Shown piece after piece: positions 41,989-50,901 of a stretch of DNA of 64,000 nt. The notes beneath the pieces are model-generated. The model was given only the letters and a program-made list of their open reading frames with translations, did not search any database and was not told where the DNA came from. Positions within the stretch are counted from its first letter, which is position 1; each line of letters starts with the position of its first letter. The position numbers were made by a program, and so were the translations under genes. The stretch is from Hymenobacter nitidus (GTDB taxonomy: Bacteria; Bacteroidota; Bacteroidia; Cytophagales; Hymenobacteraceae): positions 1 through 64,000 of the forward strand of contig NZ_JAJADQ010000005.1 in the NCBI RefSeq assembly GCF_020447315.1, read 5' to 3'.

Positions 41989-42384
41989 TTACTGAACGCG
42001 GCGCACCTTCAGCAGGCCGTTTTCCAATGACACGATTTCGAGCTTGTAGTCGGGCTCCTTCTTGTCGTCGAGGCTGATGAGCAGGGTGGAGCCGTTTTCG
42101 GTTTTCCACTGGCCTTTATGGCCTTCCAGCCCATCGGTAGGGGCAATGTCGTACTGGGTAAACAGGCCGTTGTGGTCGAACTGAAAGCCGGTGCGGCCGC
42201 GGGAAGGCGGAAAGGCGTAGGTGTTGGGGCGGTACACCTGCACGTCGCCCTGGTCTTCCTCGTGGGCGTGCAGCCAGGTGCCTTCCAGCTGCTTGAGCTT
42301 GGGCGAAGAGGCGCGCGAATCGGAATTGCAGGTGCTAGCCAGCAGAAATAAACTCATGGAAGCCAACAGAACGAGTAAGCGCAT
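41989..42384 (-). CDS. Small lipoprotein, tandem paralogue 2
   Basis: A 131-residue protein with a signal peptide and likely lipobox ASTC (Cys19). It is a diverged paralogue of the gene at 41495: DVQVYRPNTYAFP, GFQFDHNGLF, PTDG and LEIVSLENGLLKVRRVQ line up. The start of the mature part, LKQLEGTWLHAHEEDQG, resembles lipocalin-like domains that begin with a GTW motif. Function unknown; the tandem layout points to a local duplication. Confidence 0.75.
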   Translation of the reverse strand: MRLLVLLASMSLFLLASTCNSDSRASSPKLKQLEGTWLHAHEEDQGDVQVYRPNTYAFPPSRGRTGFQFDHNGLFTQYDIAPTDGLEGHKGQWKTENGSTLLISLDDKKEPDYKLEIVSLENGLLKVRRVQ

Positions 42385-42591
42385 ACAGACAAACGAAAAA
42401 GGAAGAAAACGTAGCCGGAACCCCGCAGAGGGCCGTAGGAGCGAATGTACAACTTTGGCCCGTACCTTTGGCCCACCGCCGCTTCCCGGTTTTTGGCGGG
42501 TGGTTTTTCGTTTTTGGCTGTTTCGCTACGTGCCAACCTCCCAAAACCACCTCTGAAAATCACCAACTAAAAACCACTAACCGCCTTGCTC

Positions 42592-44334
42592 GTGGACAAC
42601 CGCGCCCTGATTCGTGCTTTCCGCCTCGCCGCGTCGCTCATGGAGCTGCACGACGAGAATCCGTTCAAAATCCGTGCGTACGAAGGCACGGCCGCCACGC
42701 TGGAGCGCCTGGAGCTGCCCGTGGCCGACATGGACCGCACCGGCCTGCCCGACCGCACCGGCCTGAGCAAGACGGCGGCCGGCAAAGTGGCCGAAATGCT
42801 CGACACGGGCACCTTTGAGGAGCTGCGCAAGCTGCTGGAGATTACGCCGCCCGGCGTGGTGGAAATGCTCAATATCAAGGGCATTGGGCCCAAAAAAATC
42901 CGGGTGCTGTGGCGGGAGCTGGGCATCGAAAGCCCCGAGCAGCTGCGCGAGGCCGCCGAGCGGGATGAAGTGAGCAAGCTCAAAGGCTTCGGTAAGAAAA
43001 CTCAGGATATGCTGCTGGCTGCCCTGGAGTTCAACCAGGAAAGCCGCGGCAAGCTGCTGTATCCGCAGGCCGAAGAATTGGCCGAAGACCTGACGGGCCG
43101 CCTGCGGGCCGCGTTGCGCACCGAGTCGGTGGCCGTGGCCGGGGAAGTGCGCCGCCGCCTCGAAATCGTGGAAACCATTGTGCTGGTAGCCGCCACTGCC
43201 CAGCCCTGGCAGGCCCACGAGCTGCTGAACAGCCTAGAAGGATTAACGGCTGATGCGCAACACTCGGGGCCGTTTGCCTGGCGCGGTACGGCCACGGCTT
43301 CGGGCGTGAAAGTGGAGGTGCACCTGGCCAGCAAGGAAAACTACGTGAACCAGCTGTTCCTGCTTTCGGCCGCTGAGGCTCACCTCTCCGAGCCGCTGAC
43401 CACCGGCCGGGCCGGCTCGCTACGCCAACTGGTGAAGCGGGAGAAGTTCTATCAGGAAACGGCTATCTACGAAAAGGCCGGCCTGCAATACGTGGAGCCC
43501 GAGCTGCGTGAAGGTCTGGGCGAAATAGCCCTGGCCGAGGCGAAAAAACTGCCCGAACTGCTCGTAGATGCGGACCTGCGCGGCTCTTTGCACAACCACA
43601 GCACCTACTCCGACGGGGCCCACACCCTGCGCCAGATGGCCGAGTTCCTGCGCGACAACGGCTACGAGTACCTGGGCATCTGCGACCATTCGCAGGCCGC
43701 CCACTACGCCAATGGCCTGAGCCCCGAGCGGGTGCGGCAGCAGCAGCGCGAAATCGACCAGCTCAACCAGGAGCTGGCGCCGTTCCGCATTTTCAAGGGC
43801 ATCGAGAGCGACATTCTCGGCGACGGCAGCCTCGACTACTCAAACGAGATGTTGGCCAGCTTCGACTTCATCGTGGCTTCGGTGCACAGCAACCTGCGCA
43901 TGGATGAGCGCAAAGCCACCGAGCGGCTCTTGCGCGCCATTGCCAACCCATATACCACCATGCTGGGCCACCCCACGGGCCGGCTGCTGCTGCGCCGGGA
44001 GGGCTACCCCATCAACCACAAAGCCATTATCGACGCCTGCGCCCAGCACAACGTCATCATCGAAATCAACTCCAACCCCTGGCGCCTCGACCTCGACTGG
44101 CGCTGGGTGCGCTACGCCCTCGACCAGGGCGTGAAGCTCAGCATCAATCCTGACGCCCACCACACCAACGGCTACGCCGACATGCGCTACGGTGTGATGA
44201 TGGGCCGCAAGGGCGGCCTGACCAAGGACATGACCTTCAACGCCCTGGGCGCCGAGGAAATGGCCGCTTACTTTGCCGGGCGCAAGGCCAGCATCAAGCC
44301 GCCGCTGGAATACAAAGACTCGCTGTTCGGGTAA
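42592..44334 (+). CDS. PolX-like HhH/PHP protein with degenerate polymerase site
   Basis: A 580-residue protein with the domain order of bacterial DNA polymerase X: N-terminal helical/HhH region (about 1-150, ending LKGFGKKTQDMLL), a Pol beta-like palm (about 160-310) and a C-terminal PHP nuclease domain (about 330-575). The palm lacks its catalytic carboxylates: the GSxRR loop reads GEVRR (184-188), the two expected Asp are Thr195 and Val197, and the third position is Glu242. The PHP domain keeps its metal ligands (SLHNHSTYSDG, CDHSQAAHY, GIESDIL, ASVHSN, GHPTGR, NPDAHH). So nuclease or phosphoesterase activity in repair is likely, polymerase activity unlikely. The start is a GTG. The stop overlaps the next ATG by one base. 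Confidence 0.85.
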   Translation: MDNRALIRAFRLAASLMELHDENPFKIRAYEGTAATLERLELPVADMDRTGLPDRTGLSKTAAGKVAEMLDTGTFEELRKLLEITPPGVVEMLNIKGIGPKKIRVLWRELGIESPEQLREAAERDEVSKLKGFGKKTQDMLLAALEFNQESRGKLLYPQAEELAEDLTGRLRAALRTESVAVAGEVRRRLEIVETIVLVAATAQPWQAHELLNSLEGLTADAQHSGPFAWRGTATASGVKVEVHLASKENYVNQLFLLSAAEAHLSEPLTTGRAGSLRQLVKREKFYQETAIYEKAGLQYVEPELREGLGEIALAEAKKLPELLVDADLRGSLHNHSTYSDGAHTLRQMAEFLRDNGYEYLGICDHSQAAHYANGLSPERVRQQQREIDQLNQELAPFRIFKGIESDILGDGSLDYSNEMLASFDFIVASVHSNLRMDERKATERLLRAIANPYTTMLGHPTGRLLLRREGYPINHKAIIDACAQHNVIIEINSNPWRLDLDWRWVRYALDQGVKLSINPDAHHTNGYADMRYGVMMGRKGGLTKDMTFNALGAEEMAAYFAGRKASIKPPLEYKDSLFG

Positions 44335-45317
44335 TGAAGATTCTGGTTCTGCGCTTTTCTTCCATCGGCGACATCGTGCTGACCACGCCCGTGGTGCGGG
44401 CCCTGAAGCAGCAGGTGCCCGGCGCGCAGGTACATTTCTGCACCAAGCCGGCCTACCGCAGCATCATCGAGCCCAATCCTTACGTCGACAAGGCGCATTA
44501 CCTCACGGGCACGCTCGGCGAGCTGGTGGCCGAGCTGAAGGCTGAGCAGTTCGACTTCATCGTGGACCTGCATAACAACCTGCGCACCAGCCTGCTCAAG
44601 CTGCGGCTGGGCGTAAAGTCGGCCAGCTTCGACAAGCTGAACTGGCAGAAGTGGCTGCTGGTGAATGCCAAAGTGGATCTGCTGCCGCGGGTCCACATCG
44701 TGGAGCGCTACCTGGCCGCCGCCGCCGCCCTGGGCGTGCACGACGACCGGCAGGGCCTCGACTACTTCATCCCGCCCGACCAGGAAGTAGACCTTCACAC
44801 GCTGCCCAGCGGGTTTCAGCGGGGCTACGTGGCCTTTGCCATCGGGGCCCAGCACGCCACCAAGCGCCTGCCCACCGAACGAATCATCGAGCTGTGCGCC
44901 CAACTCAAGCGTCCCATCGTGCTGCTCGGCGGCCCTGAGGACGAAAGCACCGGCCACATCGTGGAGCAAGCCCTGGAAGCCGAGCCCGGCGTCCTCATTT
45001 ACAATGCCTGCGGGCACTACTCCCTGAATCAGTCGGCCTCTCTGGTGCGGCAGGCCCAGCTAGTCGTCAGCCACGATACGGGCCTGATGCACATTGCGGC
45101 GGCCTTTCGTAAGGAGATTTTCAGCGTGTGGGGCAACACCGTACCCGAGTTTGGCATGTACCCTTACCGCACCGAGTTTCGGGTGCTGGAAGTGCGCGAC
45201 CTGCCGTGCCGGCCCTGCTCTAAAATCGGGTATGGCAAGTGCCCCCAGGGCCACTTCAAGTGCATGCGCGACATCCAGTTTGACCTGGGTCTGCCGCCTA
45301 CCCTCGACGGACGCTAG
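44334..45317 (+). CDS. Glycosyltransferase family 9 (heptosyltransferase-like)
   Basis: A 327-residue GT-B glycosyltransferase of the WaaC/WaaF group acting at the inner face of the cytoplasmic membrane on lipopolysaccharide core. Seen: MKILVLRFSSIGDIVLTTPVVRAL at the N-terminus, FAIGAQHATKRLPTERI, PIVLLGGPEDE and the sugar-nucleotide motif SHDTGLMHIAAAF, with the C-terminal Cys cluster CRPCSKIGYGKCPQGHFKC, like the paralogue at 33952. Its ATG overlaps the stop of the PolX-like gene (TAATG), so the two are translationally coupled although their roles seem unrelated. Substrate specificity cannot be read from the sequence. Confidence 0.9.
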   Translation: MKILVLRFSSIGDIVLTTPVVRALKQQVPGAQVHFCTKPAYRSIIEPNPYVDKAHYLTGTLGELVAELKAEQFDFIVDLHNNLRTSLLKLRLGVKSASFDKLNWQKWLLVNAKVDLLPRVHIVERYLAAAAALGVHDDRQGLDYFIPPDQEVDLHTLPSGFQRGYVAFAIGAQHATKRLPTERIIELCAQLKRPIVLLGGPEDESTGHIVEQALEAEPGVLIYNACGHYSLNQSASLVRQAQLVVSHDTGLMHIAAAFRKEIFSVWGNTVPEFGMYPYRTEFRVLEVRDLPCRPCSKIGYGKCPQGHFKCMRDIQFDLGLPPTLDGR

Positions 45318-45365
45318 GCGGAACTATTGCCGGGCGCTGGAACATGGATAAGCAAATGACTATTT

Positions 45366-45373
45366 TAGTTTGC
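45366..45373 (+). promoter_or_regulatory. -7 element for the OsmC gene
   Basis: TAGTTTGC, close to the local TAnnTTGC pattern, 38 bases before the ATG. Confidence 0.35.
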
Positions 45374-45410
45374 CCGTAGGCAACCAGTGCCCGGGCTTTA
45401 AGCAAACCGT

Positions 45411-45866
45411 ATGCTACCAGATAAGCATGTGCTCGTGCGCGTCGGCCCCGAAGCTCTGCAGGCTGATGTGCAGGCTGGCCGCCACACCTATATCATCGAC
45501 GAGCCCACCGAAGTAGGGGGCCAGGACCGCGGCCCTACACCCTACGACCTGCTGCTCAGCGCGCTGGGAGCCTGCACCGCCATTACCCTGCGCCTGTATG
45601 CGACCCGCAAAAAGTGGCCCCTCGAAGGCATAGAAGTGCGCCTGAGCCACCAGCGCGTGCATGAGCAGGACTGCGAAATGTGCGAGCAGGCCGGCCAGAT
45701 GCTGGAGGAAGTACGCAAAGAGCTGCGCCTCATCGGCCCGCTTACCGAGGAGCAGCGCCAGCGGCTGGAGGCTATTTCCCAGAAGTGCCCCGTGCAGAAA
45801 ACTCTGACGAGCGGGCTGCGCATTACCACCCGGCTGGTGGCCGAAACCGAATTCCTGGATTCCTAA
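45411..45866 (+). CDS. OsmC-family peroxiredoxin-like protein
   Basis: A 151-residue OsmC/Ohr-fold protein. Two reactive cysteines sit in the expected places: [13 protein letters not shown] (Cys58) and QKCPVQKTL (about Cys124). [16 protein letters not shown] is the family signature. OsmC proteins form tight dimers that reduce organic hydroperoxides with dithiol donors. Two extra cysteines (CEMC, near residues 86-89) are not part of the standard site and might bind metal or form a disulfide. It is followed after 10 bases by a UBP zinc-finger gene, so the two form a small operon. Confidence 0.88.
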   Translation: MLPDKHVLVRVGPEALQADVQAGRHTYIIDEPTEVGGQDRGPTPYDLLLSALGACTAITLRLYATRKKWPLEGIEVRLSHQRVHEQDCEMCEQAGQMLEEVRKELRLIGPLTEEQRQRLEAISQKCPVQKTLTSGLRITTRLVAETEFLDS

Positions 45867-45876
45867 CCCATATTCT

Positions 45877-46140
45877 ATGGCTCTTTGTGAACACCTGGCG
45901 GCGCTGGAAACTTTAATTCTTGCCGCCGACTACAGTTGTGCCGAGTGCGTGGCCCTGAGCGACACCTGGGTGCACCTGCGCGTGTGCCAGAGCTGCGGCC
46001 ACGTCGGCTGCTGCGACTCTTCCCCGAACAGGCACGCCACCAAGCACTTTCGGGCCACCCAGCACCCGGTGGTGCTATCTGCTGAACCCGGCGAGCAGTG
46101 GGCCTGGTGCTACGCCGACAACCAACTGGCCGAGTACTAG
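45877..46140 (+). CDS. UBP-type zinc-finger protein
   Basis: An 87-residue protein made of a single UBP-type zinc finger (as in eukaryotic deubiquitinases and HDAC6). The Cys/His framework is visible: CEH at 4-6, CAEC at 21-24, CQSCGH at 37-42, then Cys45, His53 and His57, with the family phrase HVGCCDSSPNRHATKHF. In eukaryotes this domain binds the free C-terminus of ubiquitin. Bacterial single-domain versions are widespread and their ligand is unknown. Co-transcribed with OsmC. It shares a perfect bidirectional terminator with serS. Confidence 0.85.
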   Translation: MALCEHLAALETLILAADYSCAECVALSDTWVHLRVCQSCGHVGCCDSSPNRHATKHFRATQHPVVLSAEPGEQWAWCYADNQLAEY

Positions 46141-46164
46141 GAAGCCTTGCTCAACAGCAAAAGC

Positions 46165-46200
46165 AAAACGCCCCGCTGTCGGCCGACAGCGGGGCGTTTT
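46165..46200. terminator. 36-base perfect palindrome, bidirectional terminator
   Basis: AAAACGCCCCGCTGTCGG is followed directly by its exact complement, between the converging UBP-finger and serS genes. Confidence 0.9.
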
Positions 46201-46219
46201 GCCCTAGGCTAAGCTAGGC

Positions 46220-47494
46220 TCAGCCGATTTTGCTGAAGCCGCAGTAGCTGTGCAGCACCTCCGGCAGCCGAATCCCGTCCTCGGTCTGGTTGTTTTCCAG
46301 CAGGGCCGCCACGATGCGGGGCAGGGCCAGGGCCGAGCCGTTGAGCGTGTGCAGCAGCTGGGTTTTGTTGTTTTCCCCGCGGTAGCGCAGCTTCAGGCGG
46401 TTGGCCTGGTATGTTTCGAAGTTCGACGCCGAGCTTACTTCCAGCCAGCGGCCCTGGGCGGCGCTCCACACCTCCAGGTCGAAGGTCAGGGCTGAGGTGA
46501 AACCCATGTCGCCGCCGCAGAGGCGCAGAATGCGGTAGGGCAGCTCCAGCTTCTGCAGCAGGCCTTCGATGTGGGCCACCATCCCATCCAGGGCGGCGTA
46601 GCTGTGCTCGGGCTGGGTTATCTGCACGATTTCCACCTTATCGAACTGGTGCAGGCGGTTGAGGCCCCGCACGTCGGCACCCCAGGAGCCGGCCTCGCGG
46701 CGGAAGCAGGGCGTGTAGCCCGTGTTGCGAATAGGCAGCTGGTCGGTAGCCACGATTTCGTCGCGGTACAGATTGGTAATCGGCACCTCCGAGGTCGGAA
46801 TTAGGTAGAGGTTGTCCTGGGCGTCGTGGTACATCTGACCTTCCTTGTCGGGCAGCTGGCCCGTGCCGTAGCCGCTGGCCTCGTTTACCAGAATCGGGGG
46901 CTGTACTTCATCGTAGCCCGCGTCGCGGGCCTGGTCCAGGAAGAAGTTGATCAGGGCGCGCTGCAGCCGGGCGCCCTGGCGCTTGTATACTGGGAAGCCC
47001 GCGCCGGAAATCTTGTTGCCCAGCTCGAAGTCGATGATGTCGTACTTCTTAATCAGGTCCCAGTGGGGGAGGGCACCGGCGGATAGCTCGGGCTTCACTC
47101 CGCCTTCGCGCACTACCTCATTGTCCTGGGCGGTGCGGCCTGCCGGTACGCTGCTGTGGGGCAGGTTGGGCAGCTTGTACAGGGTTTGCTGCAGGGCTTC
47201 TTCCACCTGCACCAACTCATCGGAGTGGGCTTTGGTTTGCTGCTTCAACTCGGCGGTGCGCGCCTTCAGGGTCTCGGCCCCGGCTTTGTCGCCGCTTTTC
47301 ATCAGGCCCCCGATCTGGCGGGCTAGGTCGTTGGCTTCGGCCTGGGCCTGGTCGTGCTCGGTTTGCAGCTGCTTGCGGCGCTGGTCGAGCTGCAGAATAG
47401 CGGCTACATCCGCCTCCGCCGTTTTATAGTGTTTTTTGGCCAGCCCCGCCAGGACCAGCTCGGTATTATCTCGCAGAACAGAAACTTGCAGCAT
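46220..47494 (-). CDS. serS: Serine-tRNA ligase
   Basis: A 424-residue class II aminoacyl-tRNA synthetase that charges tRNA-Ser (and tRNA-Sec where present). The N-terminal long helical arm (about 30-100) recognises the long variable arm of tRNA-Ser. The catalytic domain has motif 2 (CFRREAGSWGADVRGLNRLHQFDKVE region) and motif 3 (NGSALALPRIVAALLENNQ). All elements and the length are standard. The minus-strand box TACTTTTG (47531-47524) lies about 30 bases upstream. Confidence 0.97.
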   Translation of the reverse strand: MLQVSVLRDNTELVLAGLAKKHYKTAEADVAAILQLDQRRKQLQTEHDQAQAEANDLARQIGGLMKSGDKAGAETLKARTAELKQQTKAHSDELVQVEEALQQTLYKLPNLPHSSVPAGRTAQDNEVVREGGVKPELSAGALPHWDLIKKYDIIDFELGNKISGAGFPVYKRQGARLQRALINFFLDQARDAGYDEVQPPILVNEASGYGTGQLPDKEGQMYHDAQDNLYLIPTSEVPITNLYRDEIVATDQLPIRNTGYTPCFRREAGSWGADVRGLNRLHQFDKVEIVQITQPEHSYAALDGMVAHIEGLLQKLELPYRILRLCGGDMGFTSALTFDLEVWSAAQGRWLEVSSASNFETYQANRLKLRYRGENNKTQLLHTLNGSALALPRIVAALLENNQTEDGIRLPEVLHSYCGFSKIG

Positions 47495-47523
47495 AAGGCA
47501 GAAAACGCGGTTTTGAACAAGGG

Positions 47524-47531
47524 CAAAAGTA
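47524..47531 (-). promoter_or_regulatory. -7 element for serS
   Basis: The minus strand reads TACTTTTG, matching TAnnTTTG. Confidence 0.45.
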
Positions 47532-47720
47532 GGTTTTTTTGAATAGGCTTTCGGATAAAAGCACGATAAAGCCGCCCGGGAAAGGAAGTGCTGAATCGGG
47601 TAGGTGGTTTGCTACTGGTTAGTCATCAAAGGCTTAGCGCACCAATTGGCCGCTGGAAATAGCTGTGGGTGGTGCAGCGACAATGGCTTTGCACTATTCA
47701 TCTAAAAAAAATGTATCTCA

Positions 47721-47752
47721 TTTGGCGGTTCGGGCGTATTACGCTAACATTG
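47721..47752 (+). promoter_or_regulatory. Promoter of rho
   Basis: TTTG (47721-47724), a 20-base spacer and TAACATTG (47745-47752) resemble the Bacteroidota -33/-7 pair. Confidence 0.4.
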
Positions 47753-47964
47753 CGTAAGCAAGCCGGCCGCTGATGCCGGGTCCGCAGCCATTCTCTATTG
47801 CGCACGGCCCGATTTATCCCCAGCGCCTCCCCCTCGTAATTACCCCCCGTTTCATTCCGTACTACTGTGGTTCGCGCCGCTTTGCGGCTGCTTTCATTGC
47901 CCGGATTGGCCTGTGTTGCTTTGTGTCGGTTTCGCCCCGCCCGTTTTTCTCCCAGTTTTAGTGT

Positions 47965-50106
47965 ATGTACAATATTGAAGAGTTGAAGGACCGTCTACTT
48001 TCCGAACTGAAGGAAATTGCGGAAGAGCTGAATGTCGGTAACTTCAAGAAACTCAGCAAGCAGGATCTGATTTACAAGATTCTGGATCAGCAGGCCATCA
48101 CGCCAGCCGACAAGCTCCCCAAAAAAATCAAACCAGCCGACGAGCAGCCTGTGGCCGCACCGCTGGCTTTTTCCGACGTTGCCGTGGCTGCGGTACCCTC
48201 CGAACTGCCTGCGGCCGTCACCGTTGCACCGGCCCCGCCGCGTCCTAACTCGCGGGCCCCGCGCACCACGCCACCCCGCCGTAATACGGCCGCTCCGGTG
48301 GCCGCCGCCGCCATTGCCGCCGTTGCGGAGGCTCCCGTGGCAGTAGCTGAGCCGGTAGCCGCTGAGGTTGCCGTTGAGCAAGCTGCTCCCGCTGAGGCCG
48401 TTGCCCGCCCAATCAAGCCCTACCAGCGCCCGGAGCGCCGCACCCGCTCGGAAGGCCGGGGCCGCACGGAAGAAGCCCCGGCGGAAGCACCAGCTCCCGA
48501 GGCCGATGGTCAGAATAATCCTACTATTGCGGAGGTAACACCAGCAGCCCCCACCGAAGCTGTAGTATCTCCTGAAACGGCTGTAGCCCCCGCAATTATC
48601 CGCGAGCCGCGCCCCGAACAGCTCAATGGCCACCCCCGTGAGCCGCGCGAAGGCCGCGAGCCGCGTGACCTCCGTGAAAATCGGGAGCCCCGCGAAAACC
48701 GCGACAATCGGGAACCCCGTGAGCAGCGGGAACCCCGGGAGCAGCGGGCCGACGCCCCCCGTGAATACCGCAACGACGTGCCCCGCGAACTGCGCGAGCC
48801 GCGCTCCTTACGCGATTCGCCCCGTGAGCAGCGCGAGCCCCGCCCCGAGCGCGAAGGCCGCGAAGGTCGCCGCGAAGACCGTTTTGCTGCCCGCGACCAG
48901 CAGCGGCAGCTACGCCAGGGTGGCGAAGCCCGGCCGCAGGGTGAGTCCCGCCAGGGCGACCAGGCCCAGCAGCGCCCTCGCAACGATTTCGACATTGTAA
49001 TTCCCAGTGAAGGCACTTTGGAAATGATGCCCGACGGTGGCTACGGCTTCCTTCGCTCCCCTTTCTATAACTACCTCGCCTCACCCGACGATATTTACGT
49101 AGCCCCCCAGCAGGTTAAGCAGTTTGGCCTGAAAGCCGGCGACACGGTAAAGTGCACAATTCGTCCGCCCCGCGAAGGTGAGAAGTACTTCGCCCTAGTC
49201 GGTGTGGAAGGCATTAACGGCCGTACGCTGGAGGAAGCCCGGGACCGTATCCCGTTCACGAACCTCACGCCGCTGTTTGCTGAGGAGCGCCTGAAGCTCT
49301 CGACCAAGTCGAGCCAACTGAGCACCCGCATTCTGGATCTGTTTGCCCCCATCGGTAAGGGCCAGCGAGGCCTGATTGTGGCCCAGCCCAAAACCGGTAA
49401 AACGGTGCTGCTGCAGGAAATTGCCAACTCGATTTCCGAAAACCATCCCGAGGTCTACCTCATCATTCTGCTGATTGATGAGCGCCCGGAAGAAGTAACG
49501 GACATGGCCCGCTCGGTGAAAGCCGAGGTGCTGAGTTCCACCTTCGACGAAACGGCCGACCGCCACGTGAAAATTGCCAGCATTGCGCTGGAAAAAGCCA
49601 AGCGCCTCGTAGAGTGTGGGCACGACGTGGTGATTCTGCTCGATTCAATTACCCGCCTGGCCCGCGCCTACAACACGGTGCAGCCGGCTTCGGGCAAGAT
49701 TCTGTCGGGTGGTGTAGACGCCAACGCCCTGCACAAGCCCAAGCGCTTCTTCGGCGCGGCCCGCAACGTGGAGAATGGCGGCTCGCTGACCATTATTGCC
49801 ACGGCCCTCATCGAAACCGGCTCCAAAATGGACGAGGTTATCTTCGAGGAATTCAAAGGCACCGGCAACATGGAACTGCAGCTGGACCGCAAGCTGGCCA
49901 ACAAGCGCATCTTCCCGGCCATCGATGTGCCGGCTTCCGGTACGCGGCGCGAAGACCTGCTCATGAGCAAGGACGAACTGAACCGTATCTGGGTGTTGCG
50001 CAAGTTCATGGCCGACATGACCGCCTCGGAGGCCATGGAGTTCCTGAAGGACCGCATGAAAGGCACCAAGGACAACGAGGAGTTCCTGATGTCGATGAAC
50101 GGCTAG
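47965..50106 (+). CDS. rho: Transcription termination factor Rho with long disordered insert
   Basis: A 713-residue Rho, far longer than the 419 residues of the E. coli protein. The N-terminal helical subdomain (1-45) is followed by about 290 residues of low-complexity sequence: first Ala/Pro/Val-rich, then packed with PRE, REPRE, REQRE and RENRE units (about 210-325). The cold-shock-like RNA-binding domain starts near 342 ([26 protein letters not shown]). The ATPase core has Walker A PKTGKT (Lys479), Walker [17 protein letters not shown] and the Q/R-loop regions. Such inserts are known in Bacteroidota Rho, where they affect termination or condensate formation. A long pyrimidine-rich leader precedes the gene. 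A terminator follows. Confidence 0.96.
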   Translation: MYNIEELKDRLLSELKEIAEELNVGNFKKLSKQDLIYKILDQQAITPADKLPKKIKPADEQPVAAPLAFSDVAVAAVPSELPAAVTVAPAPPRPNSRAPRTTPPRRNTAAPVAAAAIAAVAEAPVAVAEPVAAEVAVEQAAPAEAVARPIKPYQRPERRTRSEGRGRTEEAPAEAPAPEADGQNNPTIAEVTPAAPTEAVVSPETAVAPAIIREPRPEQLNGHPREPREGREPRDLRENREPRENRDNREPREQREPREQRADAPREYRNDVPRELREPRSLRDSPREQREPRPEREGREGRREDRFAARDQQRQLRQGGEARPQGESRQGDQAQQRPRNDFDIVIPSEGTLEMMPDGGYGFLRSPFYNYLASPDDIYVAPQQVKQFGLKAGDTVKCTIRPPREGEKYFALVGVEGINGRTLEEARDRIPFTNLTPLFAEERLKLSTKSSQLSTRILDLFAPIGKGQRGLIVAQPKTGKTVLLQEIANSISENHPEVYLIILLIDERPEEVTDMARSVKAEVLSSTFDETADRHVKIASIALEKAKRLVECGHDVVILLDSITRLARAYNTVQPASGKILSGGVDANALHKPKRFFGAARNVENGGSLTIIATALIETGSKMDEVIFEEFKGTGNMELQLDRKLANKRIFPAIDVPASGTRREDLLMSKDELNRIWVLRKFMADMTASEAMEFLKDRMKGTKDNEEFLMSMNG

Positions 50107-50127
50107 GGCCAGTTCGCTTTTGTATCG

Positions 50128-50165
50128 AAAGAGCCAGTGAAACCACGTTTCACTGGCTTTTTCGT
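50128..50165 (+). terminator. Terminator after rho
   Basis: AAAGAGCCAGTGAAAC pairs with GTTTCACTGGCTTTTT around a 3-base loop. Confidence 0.85.
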
Positions 50166-50222
50166 TTTATGCCGGCCAAACTTTTAAGTTCTTTGCCGGT
50201 CTTAACGCTTTGCCGAAACACC

Positions 50223-50891
50223 ATGGAACAAACTCCCGACCTGCCCGAGCTGCTGTACATTTTCGACCCGCTGTGTGGCTGGTGCTACGGCATGAGCCCG
50301 GTGGTGGAGCAGGTGCAAAGCGAATTTGCGGGCCGCCTTACCGTATCAGTCCTGAGCGGGGGCATGGTGACGGGCGTGAACGTGGGGCCGATTCGCAATG
50401 ACTGGGAGTACATCAGCGGGGCGCTGGAGCAGGTAGAGAAAGTGGCCGGTGTCACGTTTGGCGCGGCGTTTCGGGAGCTGGGCGCCGAAGGGAGCTACAT
50501 TCAGGATTCGGAGCCGCCGTGCCGGGCCCTGACCGTTTTCCGCCAGCTCGACCCCTACAACCAGACCGCCAGCTTTGCCCACGCCCTGCAACAGGCCTAC
50601 TTCCTGAATGGTCAGGACCTGAACGACCCGGCTACCTACCAGGTGCTGGCCGCTGACTTTGGCCTGAACGTAGCGGAGTTTACCCGGCGTCTGGAGCTGC
50701 CCGAAACCGCCCAGGCGACCCGGCACGAGTTTGCGGCCGTAGCTAAAATCGGCGTCCAGGGCTTCCCAACAACCATCCTGCGGGTTGGGAACCAAGGCTA
50801 CTTGCTGGCGCGTGGCTTCATGCCCTACGACGCCTTTGCCACCAGCATCGAGCAGGCCTTGCAGCAGGCCACTGAAGAGGGTACGAAGTAA
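50223..50891 (+). CDS. DsbA-family thioredoxin-fold protein
   Basis: A 222-residue protein of the DsbA/FrnE-like group. The redox motif is CGWC in IFDPLCGWCYGMSP near the N-terminus, with the helical insert and the cis-proline loop GVQGFPTTIL later. No signal peptide is visible, so unlike classical DsbA it is probably cytosolic, as are YwbO-type relatives. The exact substrate is unknown; family members include disulfide isomerases and 2-hydroxychromene-2-carboxylate isomerase-like enzymes. It converges on a lipoprotein gene with a 10-base gap. Confidence 0.83.
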   Translation: MEQTPDLPELLYIFDPLCGWCYGMSPVVEQVQSEFAGRLTVSVLSGGMVTGVNVGPIRNDWEYISGALEQVEKVAGVTFGAAFRELGAEGSYIQDSEPPCRALTVFRQLDPYNQTASFAHALQQAYFLNGQDLNDPATYQVLAADFGLNVAEFTRRLELPETAQATRHEFAAVAKIGVQGFPTTILRVGNQGYLLARGFMPYDAFATSIEQALQQATEEGTK

Positions 50892-50901
50892 ACAGTCGCC
50901 G

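Larger units (their letters stand above)
47495..47964. other. Intergenic region with serS and rho promoters and long rho leader
   Basis: This 470-base stretch separates divergent serS and rho. The serS -7 box lies at 47524-47531 (minus). For rho, TTTG (47721-47724), 20 bases and TAACATTG (47745-47752) look like a promoter, giving a leader of about 200 bases. That leader is rich in C and T and poor in G (for example 47817-47870), as expected of Rho-loading sites, so self-regulation by early termination is plausible. Confidence 0.45.

Noticed and set aside
42400..42560. Overlapping small frames and a GGTGGTTTT/AAAACCACC inverted pair before the PolX-like gene
   Set aside because: The frames are short and compositionally odd, and the inverted arms lie about 60 bases apart with no T-run, so no feature could be supported.
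48600..48900. Short tandem repeats resembling a satellite
   Set aside because: They are in-frame codons for the Arg/Glu/Pro-rich insert of Rho.
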